64,000 nucleotides of DNA from Anaerolineales bacterium (lineage in GTDB: Bacteria > Chloroflexota > Anaerolineae > Anaerolineales > Villigracilaceae): contig JAFGSI010000031.1 of assembly GCA_016934715.1 (NCBI GenBank), positions 1-64,000 on the forward strand, written 5' to 3'. Below, piece after piece: positions 45,750 to 55,485 of this stretch; position 1 is the stretch's first letter, and every line of letters starts with the position of its first letter. A program made the translations under genes and the position numbers. The notes below the pieces were generated by a model. That model had not been told where the DNA came from and made no database searches. It was given only the letters and a program-made list of their open reading frames with translations.

Positions 45750-46817
45750 ATGAAGACCAAATTGTCCCTCATCGTGCTTGCCCTGGCGAGCCTGGCCCTG
45801 CTGGTCAGCGGATGCGCCCAGGGTCTGATGCCCTCCTCCTGGCCGGGTGTGACCGCTGATGCAGAACGGGCTTACGTGGCTGCGGGCCCATTCGTCTATG
45901 CCGTCAACCTCAATACCGGGGCCGAGGTCTGGCATTTTCCCGAGAAAGCCTCGACCGCCAATCCCTTCAACGCTGCCCCGGTCCTGACCGTTGATGGCCA
46001 GTTGATCGTCGCTGGGTTCAACAAGGTCCTGTCGAGCCTTGATCCGGCCGACGGCAGCCTGAACTGGGAGTTCGAGGGCGCCCACGACCGCTACTACGGC
46101 AGCGTGCTGGCCACCGAGTCGATGATCTACGCGCCCAATGCCGACTACAACCTGTATGCCCTGACCCTGGATGGAGACCTGGTCTGGCAGTTTGCTGCCG
46201 AACAGGCCATCTGGGCAGCGCCGGTCAGCGACGGTGAGCGGGTCTACTTCGGAGCCCTCGACCGCAGGGTCTACGCCCTGGATGCCCAGACCGGCGCCCT
46301 GGTCTGGGAGCAGACCCTCAACAGTGCCATCCTGGCTTCGCTGGCTTTTGGCCCGGAAGGGACCCTGTTCGTCAGCACCCTCAACGGTTCGGTGTTCGCG
46401 CTGGACAGCCGCAGCGGCAGGACCATCTGGGCCCAGCCCTTCGATGCCGAGAACCAGATATGGGCCGCGCCGGTGATGTTCCATGACAACCTGTACATCG
46501 TCGATATGGCCGGCTTGATCTACACCCTGGACCCTGCCCGCGGTGAGGAGAGCCTGCCGCGCCTGGATGCTGACAGCGCCATTGTGAGCGCCCCGCTGAT
46601 CGCCAACGAAGTGCTGGTCTTCGGTACCGAAGAGGGGACGATGTTCATCATCGACCAGGCGCACAACCCCCAGACCGTCCGGTTGAGCGGCCAGCTCTAC
46701 GGTGCTCCGGCAGTTTCCGGCGATTTGATCCTTTTTGCCCCACTCGAGACGGATGACCTGCTGCTCGCCGTGACCCTCGAGGGCATCCAGCGCTGGGGCT
46801 TTTCGCCGGAAGATTAA
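45750..46817 (+). CDS. PQQ-like beta-propeller lipoprotein (BamB-like)
   Basis: 355 residues. Lipoprotein signal ending LVSGC (Cys22). The mature part has repeated propeller blades with the A-x-D-x-x-T-G-x-x-x-W motif: VYAVNLNTGAEVWHF, LSSLDPADGSLNWEF, VYALDAQTGALVWEQ, VFALDSRSGRTIWAQ. It is exported and anchored outside the cell. Placed between yidD and yidC with short gaps (17 and 12 bp), where such a gene is not usual. A role in membrane-protein biogenesis, like BamB in proteobacteria, is tempting but unproven. Confidence 0.82.
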   Translation: MKTKLSLIVLALASLALLVSGCAQGLMPSSWPGVTADAERAYVAAGPFVYAVNLNTGAEVWHFPEKASTANPFNAAPVLTVDGQLIVAGFNKVLSSLDPADGSLNWEFEGAHDRYYGSVLATESMIYAPNADYNLYALTLDGDLVWQFAAEQAIWAAPVSDGERVYFGALDRRVYALDAQTGALVWEQTLNSAILASLAFGPEGTLFVSTLNGSVFALDSRSGRTIWAQPFDAENQIWAAPVMFHDNLYIVDMAGLIYTLDPARGEESLPRLDADSAIVSAPLIANEVLVFGTEEGTMFIIDQAHNPQTVRLSGQLYGAPAVSGDLILFAPLETDDLLLAVTLEGIQRWGFSPED

Positions 46818-46829
46818 GGGAGTCTGAAC

Positions 46830-47606
46830 ATGTGGGAAGCAATTGTAAATTTCTTTACCAACACCCTGATCATCATCTACCAGTACACGGGTCAGAATTT
46901 TGGCGTGGCGATCGTCCTGTTCACGATCCTGATCCGCCTGCTGACCCATCCTTTGATGGCCCGTCAGATCAAGTCGACCCAGAAGATGCAGGAACTGCAG
47001 CAGTCCAAGGAGTGGGGCGACATCCAGAAGAAATACAAGGACAACCGCGAGCAACTGGCCCAGGAGCAAATGAAGCTGTATCAAAAGGAAGGCGTCAGCC
47101 CCTTTGGCTCCTGCCTGCCGACCTTCGTCCAGTTGCCGATCATGTTCGCCCTCTACCAGAGTGTCATGCGGGCCCTGGCCTCCTCCCCGATGCAGCTGCT
47201 CATCCTGACCCGGGCCGTGTGGACCAACGGCGAGATGTCCAACCTGATCCCTTTGAACAGCCAGTTCCTGTGGATGAATCTCGGCCAGCCCGAGCGGATC
47301 TACATCGCGGGCCTGGGAATCCCGCTGCTGGCGCTCATCGTGGCGGTCACGACCTTCATCCAGACCAAGGTCACCATGCCGCCGCCTAACCCGACGAATC
47401 CCCCTGACCAGGCGGCGGCGATGAACTCGTCGATGACAATGATGATGCCGCTGATGATGGGCTACTTTGCCCTGACCTTTGCCTCCGGCCTGGCAGTCTA
47501 TATCATCGTTGGCAACCTGCTCAGCCTGGTGCAGTATGCCCTGCTGGGCCGGGTCTACTGGAGCAACCTGCTTCCCAAATCAAAGCGCCAGGAGAAATCC
47601 AAATGA
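46830..47606 (+). CDS. yidC: Membrane protein insertase YidC/Oxa1
   Basis: 258 residues, without the large periplasmic domain of Gram-negative YidC. Hydrophobic segments and the hallmarks NFGVAIVLFTILIRLLTHPLMARQ (with the groove Arg), FGSCLPTFVQLPIMFALYQ and the late GYFALTFASGLAVYIIVGNLLSLVQ. Inserts membrane proteins with or without SecYEG. The stop overlaps jag by 4 bp. Confidence 0.95.
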   Translation: MWEAIVNFFTNTLIIIYQYTGQNFGVAIVLFTILIRLLTHPLMARQIKSTQKMQELQQSKEWGDIQKKYKDNREQLAQEQMKLYQKEGVSPFGSCLPTFVQLPIMFALYQSVMRALASSPMQLLILTRAVWTNGEMSNLIPLNSQFLWMNLGQPERIYIAGLGIPLLALIVAVTTFIQTKVTMPPPNPTNPPDQAAAMNSSMTMMMPLMMGYFALTFASGLAVYIIVGNLLSLVQYALLGRVYWSNLLPKSKRQEKSK

Positions 47607-48346
47607 ACGAGCGCCCGACTCTTGAGATCATTGCCCCCACGGTGGACGAGGCGGTTGCCCAGGGTCTGGCTGAACTGGGCCTGCCGCGCGAGGCCGTGGA
47701 TGTGGAAGTGCTGGATTCAGGCAGCAAGGGCCTTTTCGGACTGGGTGGACGCCAGGTGCGCATCCGGCTTACTCTGACCGGCGGCGACGAACCGGCCAGG
47801 CCCGCAGCCGGTCCGGCGGATCCCAGCCCGACCCCTGCTGCGGCAGCGCCGGTCGAGGCGGCCTCCCCGCCGCAGGACGAAGACGAGATCCTCCGCCTCG
47901 CCCGGGAGACCGTGTCAGGCTTGCTGGAGATCATGAAGATCAAGGCCCGCATCGAGGCCTCCTATGGCGAGGAGGACGAGGAAGGAAACCGGGCTATCAC
48001 AGTTGACATTCATGGCAACGACTTGGGGATCCTGATCGGCCGGCGGGCCGAGATCCTGAATTCCCTGCAGTACCTGGTCAACCTGATCGTAAGCAAGCAG
48101 GTCGAACACTGGGTGCAGATCGTCGTTGACGTGGAGGGCTACCGGGCCCGCCGCATCCGCCAGCTGCGCCAGATTGCCCGCCGCATGGCCGATCAGGCCA
48201 TGCGCACCGGGCGGCGCCAGGTGCTCGAACCGATGGCCGCCAACGAACGCCGCATCATTCATCTGGAACTGCGCGACCATCCCCAGGTCCTGACCCAGAG
48301 CATTGGCGACGAGCCGGCCCGTAAGGTGACCATCGTCCCCAAATGA
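47603..48346 (+). CDS. jag: Jag/KhpB RNA-binding protein
   Basis: 247 residues: Jag_N domain (about 1-55, VLDSGSKGLFGLGGRQVRI), Ala/Pro-rich linker (about 56-95), KH domain with GNDLGILIGRRAEILNSLQYLVN, and R3H domain with ANERRIIHLELRDHP. Binds RNA and acts in cell elongation or division control with YidC in other bacteria. Overlaps yidC and is followed by a terminator. Confidence 0.93.
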   Translation: MNERPTLEIIAPTVDEAVAQGLAELGLPREAVDVEVLDSGSKGLFGLGGRQVRIRLTLTGGDEPARPAAGPADPSPTPAAAAPVEAASPPQDEDEILRLARETVSGLLEIMKIKARIEASYGEEDEEGNRAITVDIHGNDLGILIGRRAEILNSLQYLVNLIVSKQVEHWVQIVVDVEGYRARRIRQLRQIARRMADQAMRTGRRQVLEPMAANERRIIHLELRDHPQVLTQSIGDEPARKVTIVPK

Positions 48347-48372
48347 GATCCTTTTCTTGATCGGGTTTTCAT

Positions 48373-48405
48373 CCCGCGCGCGTCCCTGACGTTGCGCGGG
48401 TTTTT
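48373..48405 (+). terminator. Rho-independent terminator of the rpmH-jag operon
   Basis: CCCGCGC (48373-48379) pairs with GCGCGGG (48394-48400), followed by T5. It lies directly upstream of the pfkB-type promoter. Confidence 0.8.
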
Positions 48406-48416
48406 ATCCCCTCAGG

Positions 48417-48422
48417 TATAAT
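48417..48422 (+). promoter_or_regulatory. -10 element of the PfkB-type kinase gene (leaderless type)
   Basis: TATAAT ending exactly 6 nt before ATG 48429, no Shine-Dalgarno. TTGCGC at 48392 (19-bp spacing) overlaps the terminator arm and may be the -35. Confidence 0.55.
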
Positions 48423-48428
48423 ATCCCT

Positions 48429-49277
48429 ATGCCCGACCTGGTGCCGCTCGAACCGGTGGATTATCTCGTCATCGGCCACCTTGCCCGAGACCTGACCCCG
48501 GAGGGGTCGCGCTTGGGCGGGACGGCGGCCTATTCCGCCCTGACGGCCCGGGCCCTCGGACTGCGGGTCGGTGTGGTTACCGCCTGGGGCGGAGAACTGC
48601 CCCTCAAAATGCTGGACGGGATCCGGATCCAGGCCGTGGCGGCCGGGCAGAGCACCACCTTTGAGAATCTGGCGACGGTTGATGGCCGCCGGCAGTATGT
48701 CCATCATGTCGCGCCCGACATCCTGCCCGGACACATTCCACCTGCCTGGCAGCGGGCGGCGATCATCCATGTTGGACCGATCGCCGGAGAGGCGCGCGGG
48801 ATGATCGATGCTGATCTGGCCCCCTCGATCCTCGGCCTGACGCCCCAGGGCTGGCTGCGGACCTGGAATGACGACCACCTGGTCCATCCCTGTGATTGGC
48901 CGGCGGCCGGCCAGGTGCTTGCCCGGGTAGGGGCAGCGGTGATCAGCCTGGAAGACGTTGCCGCTGACGAAGACCGCATCGAGGCCATGTCCCTGGCAGC
49001 CCGCATCCTGGCCGTGACCGAGGGTCCGGCCGGGGCACGCCTGTACTGGAACGGAGACCTGCGCCGTTTCCGCGCCCCGCAGATGGACGAGCTGGATGCC
49101 ACCGGCGCAGGCGACATCTTTGCAGCGGCTTTCTTCATTCGCCTGCATGCGACCCGCGACCCCTGGGAGGCAGCCCGCTTTGCCACCCGGCTGGCGGCTT
49201 TTTCGGTGACCCGTCCCGGGTTGCAGGGCATCCCGTCGCAGGCCGAGATCAAAACTTGCCTCGTGGAGGTTTTTTAG
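48429..49277 (+). CDS. PfkB/ribokinase-family carbohydrate kinase
   Basis: 282 residues. The N-terminal glycine motif LGGTAAYSALTARALG (near 30-45) and the C-terminal anion-hole/catalytic motif DATGAGDIFAAAFF (near 223-236, with catalytic Asp in GAGD) identify the family. ATP-dependent sugar or nucleoside kinase; specificity not deducible. Its stop TAG overlaps the GTG start of parA (TAGTG), so the two are translationally coupled. Confidence 0.85.
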   Translation: MPDLVPLEPVDYLVIGHLARDLTPEGSRLGGTAAYSALTARALGLRVGVVTAWGGELPLKMLDGIRIQAVAAGQSTTFENLATVDGRRQYVHHVAPDILPGHIPPAWQRAAIIHVGPIAGEARGMIDADLAPSILGLTPQGWLRTWNDDHLVHPCDWPAAGQVLARVGAAVISLEDVAADEDRIEAMSLAARILAVTEGPAGARLYWNGDLRRFRAPQMDELDATGAGDIFAAAFFIRLHATRDPWEAARFATRLAAFSVTRPGLQGIPSQAEIKTCLVEVF

Positions 49278-50068
49278 TGGGACGCGTGTATACCCTCGTC
49301 AACCAGAAGGGCGGGGTGGGCAAGACCACCACTGCCATCAACCTGGGCGCTTACCTGGCCCATTACGGCCAGCGCGTCCTGATCGTGGATATCGACCCGC
49401 AGGCCAATGCCACCTCCTGCCTGGGGATCGACAAGCATTCGATTCGCAGCAGCACCTATGAATGCCTGATGGACAATGCCCCGGCGGCGGCGAGCGTCCT
49501 GTACAATGCCCGGCTGAAGCTGGCCCTGCTGCCGTCCTCCCCGGCCCTGGCCGGTGCGGAGGTCGAACTGGTCGAGGCCGAGGGCCGTGAGACCCGTTTG
49601 CGTAACGCCCTGACCTCTCTGCTCACACGCTATGACTATCTCTTGATCGACTGTCCACCCTCGCTGGGCTTGCTGACCATCAACGGCCTGATGGCGGCCC
49701 AGGACGGGGTCATCATCCCGGTCCAGTGCGAGTACCTGGCCCTGGAAGGGTTGGGCGAACTGACCCGCACCATCCAGCGGGTGCGCACCTCCCTGTTCAT
49801 GGGGCTGAAGGTGCGCGGCGTGGTCATGACGATGTTCGACGTCCGTACCCATCTTTCGACTGATGTGGTCAACGAGGTACGCAAGTTTTTCGGCGGGCAG
49901 GTCTTCCAGGCGGTGGTGCCGCGCAGCATCCGCCTGGCCGAAGCACCCTCGTATGGCCTGCCGATCTCGGCCTACGCCCCCAGTTCCAATGCCGCCATGG
50001 CTTACGAGGCCCTGGCACGCGAGGTCCTGACCGGTGACGGCGTGGCAGTCCCGATTGTGGAGGAGTAA
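49277..50068 (+). CDS. parA: Chromosome-partitioning ATPase ParA (Soj)
   Basis: 263 residues from GTG 49277, which overlaps the previous stop and has GGAGG 7 nt upstream. Deviant Walker A KGGVGKTTT (11-19) with the signature Lys11, DIDPQANAT (Walker A'), and DYLLIDCPPSLGLLT (Walker B). Lacks an N-terminal HTH, as in chromosomal Soj. Acts with ParB in origin segregation. Followed 3 bp later by parB. Confidence 0.94.
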   Translation: MGRVYTLVNQKGGVGKTTTAINLGAYLAHYGQRVLIVDIDPQANATSCLGIDKHSIRSSTYECLMDNAPAAASVLYNARLKLALLPSSPALAGAEVELVEAEGRETRLRNALTSLLTRYDYLLIDCPPSLGLLTINGLMAAQDGVIIPVQCEYLALEGLGELTRTIQRVRTSLFMGLKVRGVVMTMFDVRTHLSTDVVNEVRKFFGGQVFQAVVPRSIRLAEAPSYGLPISAYAPSSNAAMAYEALAREVLTGDGVAVPIVEE

Positions 50069-50071
50069 CCC

Positions 50072-50929
50072 ATGGCACAGAAAACAGGCCTCGGACGCGG
50101 TTTGGATGCCCTGATCCCCGGCGGGGAGAGACCCTCTGCGGCAGAAGGCGGCCCGATGATGGTCGCGGTGGACATGCTCTCGCCCAACCCTCGCCAGCCG
50201 CGCAGTAATTTCGCCTCGGCTGAGCTGGAGGACCTGACCGCCTCGATCCGTGAGCACGGCGTGCTCCAGCCTCTGATCGTCACCCCGGGCGATGCCGATG
50301 GTCATTACGTGCTGATCGCCGGGGAACGCCGCCTGCAGGCTGCCCGCCTGGCCGGCTTGAGTGGTGTGCCGGTTATCATCCGGCAGGCGACCGACCAGCA
50401 GCGTCTTGAACTGGCGATCATCGAGAACGTCCAGCGCGCCGACCTGAGCCCGCTGGAGGAGGCCGAGGCCTACCGCCAGCTGGCTGATGATTTTGGCATG
50501 TCCCACGAGGAGATCGCCGCCCAGGTGGGCCGCAGCCGGGTGGCGGTGACCAACATCCTGCGCCTGCTCAAGCTCCCCGATTCGGTCAAGAACGCTCTGA
50601 TCGAAGATCGGATCAGCGAAGGCCATGCCCGCTCCCTGCTGGCCCTGCCGACCTCCGACGCCCAGACAGCCGCCCTGCGCACGGTCCTGGCCCAGGAGCT
50701 CAATGTCCGCCAGACCGAGGAGCTGGTGCGCAGACTTTCCGGCGAGAAGCCGCCGGCCAGATCCAGGCCGGCGCCGCCGCCTGAAGTCTCCGAACTGGAG
50801 GAGCGCCTGCGCACCAGCCTGGGGACCAGGGTCAACCTGCGCTCGGGGCGCAACGGTGGGACGGTGACCATTCACTATTACTCAAATGAGGAACTGGACG
50901 TGCTGCTGGCCCGTTTGCTGGATGATTAG
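50072..50929 (+). CDS. parB: Chromosome-partitioning protein ParB (Spo0J)
   Basis: 285 residues. N-terminal GLGRGLDALIP, CTPase/ParB box IAGERRLQAARLAG (near 89-102), ENVQRADLSPLEEAEAY, HTH MSHEEIAAQVGRSRVAVTNILRLLKLP and a C-terminal dimerisation segment. Binds parS and loads as a CTP-dependent clamp. No consensus parS is seen in this window. Confidence 0.94.
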   Translation: MAQKTGLGRGLDALIPGGERPSAAEGGPMMVAVDMLSPNPRQPRSNFASAELEDLTASIREHGVLQPLIVTPGDADGHYVLIAGERRLQAARLAGLSGVPVIIRQATDQQRLELAIIENVQRADLSPLEEAEAYRQLADDFGMSHEEIAAQVGRSRVAVTNILRLLKLPDSVKNALIEDRISEGHARSLLALPTSDAQTAALRTVLAQELNVRQTEELVRRLSGEKPPARSRPAPPPEVSELEERLRTSLGTRVNLRSGRNGGTVTIHYYSNEELDVLLARLLDD

Positions 50930-50965
50930 CGGAGCAGATATACCCGTAAGGCATTGCAGGTACGG

Positions 50966-52539
50966 ATGAGATTCCTCCATAATGCCCGCATCTACACAAT
51001 GGACGAAGACCGGCCAACTGCCACGGCGTTGGCCCTGGACGGCCAGAGAATCCTTGCCATCGGCGGCGAGGACCTGCTGGCCGATTTCGATCCGGCCGGG
51101 CGGGAGGACATGCAGGGGCAGGTCATCCTGCCCGGCCTGGTCGATGCCCATCTCCATCTGCTCCAATTTGCTGAAAGCCTGCAGCGGGTCGATTGTGAGA
51201 CAGAGTCGAAGGACGAATGCCTGCGCCGCGTGGCAGCCCGGGTGCAGGAGTCCGGACCCGGGACCTGGGTCTGCGGCCACGGCTGGAACCAGAACAACTG
51301 GGGCGGCGAATGGCCGACTGCGGCTGAACTGGACGCCATCGCCCCGCGGACACCGGTCTACCTGACGGCCAAGTCGCTGCATGCCGCCTGGGTCAACAGC
51401 CCGGCCCTGCAGCAGGCGGGTATCACCGCTTCGACCCCCGATCCGGACAACGGTCAGATCCTGCGCGACCAGGGCGGCCAGCCGAACGGCATCCTGCTCG
51501 AAGATGCCTATTTCCTGGTCCGGGACAACATCCCACAGTTGACGGTCGAGGAGGCTGCCCGTTGCCTGGACACAGCGCAGCGCCAGTTATGGCAGCTGGG
51601 GCTGACCGGGGTTCATGATTTCGACGGCTCGCTCTGTTTCCAGGGCCTGCAGCGCCTGAGGACGGACGGCGGCTTGAAACTGCGGGTGGTCAAGAACCTC
51701 CCGCTGGACCGGCTGGCTGAGGCCGTTGCCCTGGGGCTGGGAAGCGGTTTTGGTGATGATCGCCTGCGGATTGGATCGGTCAAGCTGTTTGCCGATGGGG
51801 CCCTCGGCCCGCGCACTGCGGCGGTACTTGAGCCCTATGTTGACGAACCCGGGAATCGTGGTATGCTGAACCTGGATGGCAGCCAGGTCGGCGCCTATGG
51901 CCGCCAGGCGGCCCTGAGCGGCCTGAGCCTGGCGGTGCATGCCATCGGCGACCTGGCCGTGCGCGAGGTCCTGGAGGGCTTCGCCCAACTGCGTGCATTC
52001 GAGATCCAGAACGGCCTGCCAGCCTTGCGCCACCGCATCGAGCATGTCCAGCTCATCCATCCGGAGGATGTCGGGCGGCTGGCGGACCTGGGGCTGATCG
52101 CCTCGATGCAGCCGGTCCATGCCCCGTCAGACATGCCCATGGCCGACCGGTTGTGGGGCGCGCGGGCGGCTTTTGCCTATGCCTGGCAGGCGCAACGGCA
52201 GCACGGCGCCCGGCTGGCCTTTGGCTCGGATGCCCCGGTCGAGTCGCCCAACCCTTTCTGGGGATTGCATGCCGCCGTCACCCGCTGCCGGCGTGATGGA
52301 AGCCCCGGGGAGCAGGGCTGGTACCCGGAGCAGCGTCTTGACCTGCTGACCGCCCTGCAGGGCTTCACCACCGGCCCGGCCTACGCAGCCGGCACGGAGG
52401 GTCGCCTGGGGCGCCTGGCACCCGGATGCCTGGCAGATTTGATCGTCCTGGCGGTCGATCCCTTTGCGTGCGATCCGGCCGACCTGCATAGGGTCCGGCC
52501 GGCGGCCACCATGATCGGTGGCGAATGGGTCTGGCAATC

Positions 52540-52543
<4 letters not shown>
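50966..52543 (+). CDS. Metal-dependent amidohydrolase (YtcJ-like)
   Basis: 525 residues. Metal-binding HxH in LPGLVDAHLHL (H62, H64), further His in HAIGDLAVREVL and RHRIEHVQLIHPEDV, and SDAPVESPNPF near 425, the Amidohydro_3/YtcJ pattern. Hydrolyses an amide or related bond; substrate unknown. ATG 50966 is preferred to an in-frame TTG at 50954. It follows parB by 36 bp and overlaps the first histidine kinase by 4 bp, so may be expressed with the sensory genes. Confidence 0.87.
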
Positions 52544-53576
<1,033 letters not shown>

Positions 53577-53580
<4 letters not shown>

Positions 53581-54773
53581 TCGCCATGAGTCGTGCGTCA
53601 CTGGCGTATTACACCAATCTCATCAAGACCGTCTCCCGGGAGGATTGGAAAGCTGCCCTGACGGCGTTATTCGTGACCCTGCGCGAGACATTCGTCTTCG
53701 ATAACCTGGCGATCTATGTGTGTGATCACGCGGGCGGTCTACCGGAGGTGATCTTTGCCCGGGCTGTCGGTCGCGGCAAGAGCCGGGAGGCGGACGCCTC
53801 CTGGGGCGAGGAGATCGCCACCCAGGTGCTCGCCGTCGAGGGGATCGTGATGGCCGCCCCGACCGAGGATTCGGATGATCGGATCGCCATGGCCCATCGG
53901 CTGGGGCTGCCCCTGCCCCTCGTCGACGGGTGTGGCGTGCTGGTCTTCGTCCGCTTTGGCGGCCCGACCTTTCTGGTCGAGGAGACCTCTCTGGCGGTCC
54001 TGGCGGCAGCCCAGACGGCGCGCATCCTTGAGCGCCGCTCCCTGCGCGAGCACATGACCCAGCTTGAACTTGCCCGCCACCGGGCCCAGTTGCAGGATGA
54101 TTTCATCGCCACTGTCTCGCACGATCTGCACACGCCCCTGGGCTTCATTAAGGGGTACGCCACTTCGCTGCTGCGCCCCGACACCACCTGGGATATCGAA
54201 ACCCAACGCGAATTCCTGACCATCATCGACGAGGAGTCGGATCATCTGATCGACTTGATCGACCGCCTGCTCGATTCGGCCCGTCTGCAAAGCGGCATGC
54301 TGGACATGGACTTCCAGCCTGTCCGGTTGGACACGCTCCTGCGGGACGTCGTTCTGCGCAGCAGGGGTCGCACCCCGTCTCTGGAGGTCAACCTGGATCT
54401 GCAGCCGATTGAGCCCATCCAGGCCGACAACGTGCGTCTGGGACAGGTCTTCGAAAACCTGCTCGACAATGCTGCCAAATATGCGCCTGACACTCCGGTG
54501 ACCATCCGGCTCGAAAGCCTGGACGGGAAGGCAGTCATCAGCGTTTCCGACCGCGGTCCCGGGATTTCAGCGGAGCACATGCCGTTTATCTTCGAGCGCT
54601 TCTATCGTGTTCCGGAACAATCCAGCAAGCGGGGTACCGGTCTCGGTCTGTTCATCTGCAAGCAAATCGTCCAGGCCCATCGCGGCCGGATCACGGTCCA
54701 TACCGCCCCCGGAAAGGGGACCTCATTCCGCATCGAACTGCCTGTCAAACAGGAGAAAGGCAAAAAAGCATGA
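53577..54773 (+). CDS. Soluble histidine kinase with GAF-like sensor
   Basis: 398 residues. A GAF-like domain (about 15-160) precedes a coiled coil and HisKA with TVSHDLHTPLGFIKGY (H182), then HATPase with NLLDNAAKYAP, DRGPGISAEH and GTGLGLFICKQI. No membrane segment, so a cytoplasmic signal is sensed. Start and stop both overlap neighbours by ATGA, giving a kinase-kinase-regulator series that implies tight co-expression. Confidence 0.9.
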
Positions 54774-55462
54774 GCACCCGAATCTTGGTGGTTGATGATG
54801 AACCTCGCTACCTGCGTCTGCTCGAAGCCAACCTGAACACGGAAGGCTACGAGGTGACGGCCGTCAAGGATGGTAGCGAGGCGATCGAGACATTCTCGGC
54901 CCATCCCACTGACCTGATCCTGCTCGACATCATGCTGCCCGGTATGGACGGCTTTGCGGTTTGCCAGCGCATCCGCCAGTTCTCGAACGTGCCGATCATC
55001 ATGCTGACCGCCAAGGGTGAGGAGCAGGACCGGGTGCGAGGCCTGGATGTCGGGGCGGACGATTACCTGGTCAAGCCCTTCTCGGTGACCGAATTGCTGG
55101 CCCGGGTGCGGGCGGTCCTGCGCCGGGCCCAGGTGGCCGAGGTCGGGCAGGACCGTTTCTTCAGCCATGGCGAATTGCGGATCGACTTCGCCCGGGCCGA
55201 GGTCTGGCTGGGCGAACAGCCGGTCTACCTTTCCGCCACCGAATATCGCCTGCTGCTGCAGTTCTCCCATAACATCGGAAAGATCCTGACGGCTGAAGAA
55301 TTGCTCACCAGCGTCTGGGGCGCCGAGTACCGGGACGACAAGGAGATCCTGTGGGTGACCATCGCCCGCCTGCGCCAGAAGGTGGAGAAGGACCCGCACG
55401 TGCCCGAACATATCGTTACCCGCTCCGGCCTGGGATACCTGATGCCCCCGCAGGAAGAGTGA
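54770..55462 (+). CDS. OmpR-family response regulator
   Basis: 230 residues. Receiver domain with the acidic pair D9/D10, phosphoacceptor D53 (LLDIMLPGMDG) and K102 (VKPF). Winged-helix DNA-binding domain follows (about 130-228, VYLSATEYRLLLQFSHN...VWGAEYRDDKEILWVTIARLRQKVE). Likely partner of one or both upstream kinases. Its targets are unknown; the six-gene unit from 56692 is a candidate. Confidence 0.93.
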   Translation: MSTRILVVDDEPRYLRLLEANLNTEGYEVTAVKDGSEAIETFSAHPTDLILLDIMLPGMDGFAVCQRIRQFSNVPIIMLTAKGEEQDRVRGLDVGADDYLVKPFSVTELLARVRAVLRRAQVAEVGQDRFFSHGELRIDFARAEVWLGEQPVYLSATEYRLLLQFSHNIGKILTAEELLTSVWGAEYRDDKEILWVTIARLRQKVEKDPHVPEHIVTRSGLGYLMPPQEE

Positions 55463-55485
55463 TCTGAGTTCTGGAAAGGTCTGCC

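Noticed and set aside
49277-50929. parS site near parAB
   Set aside because: Several CACGTG cores occur in the window but none is flanked by the TGTTT/AAACA arms of the consensus.
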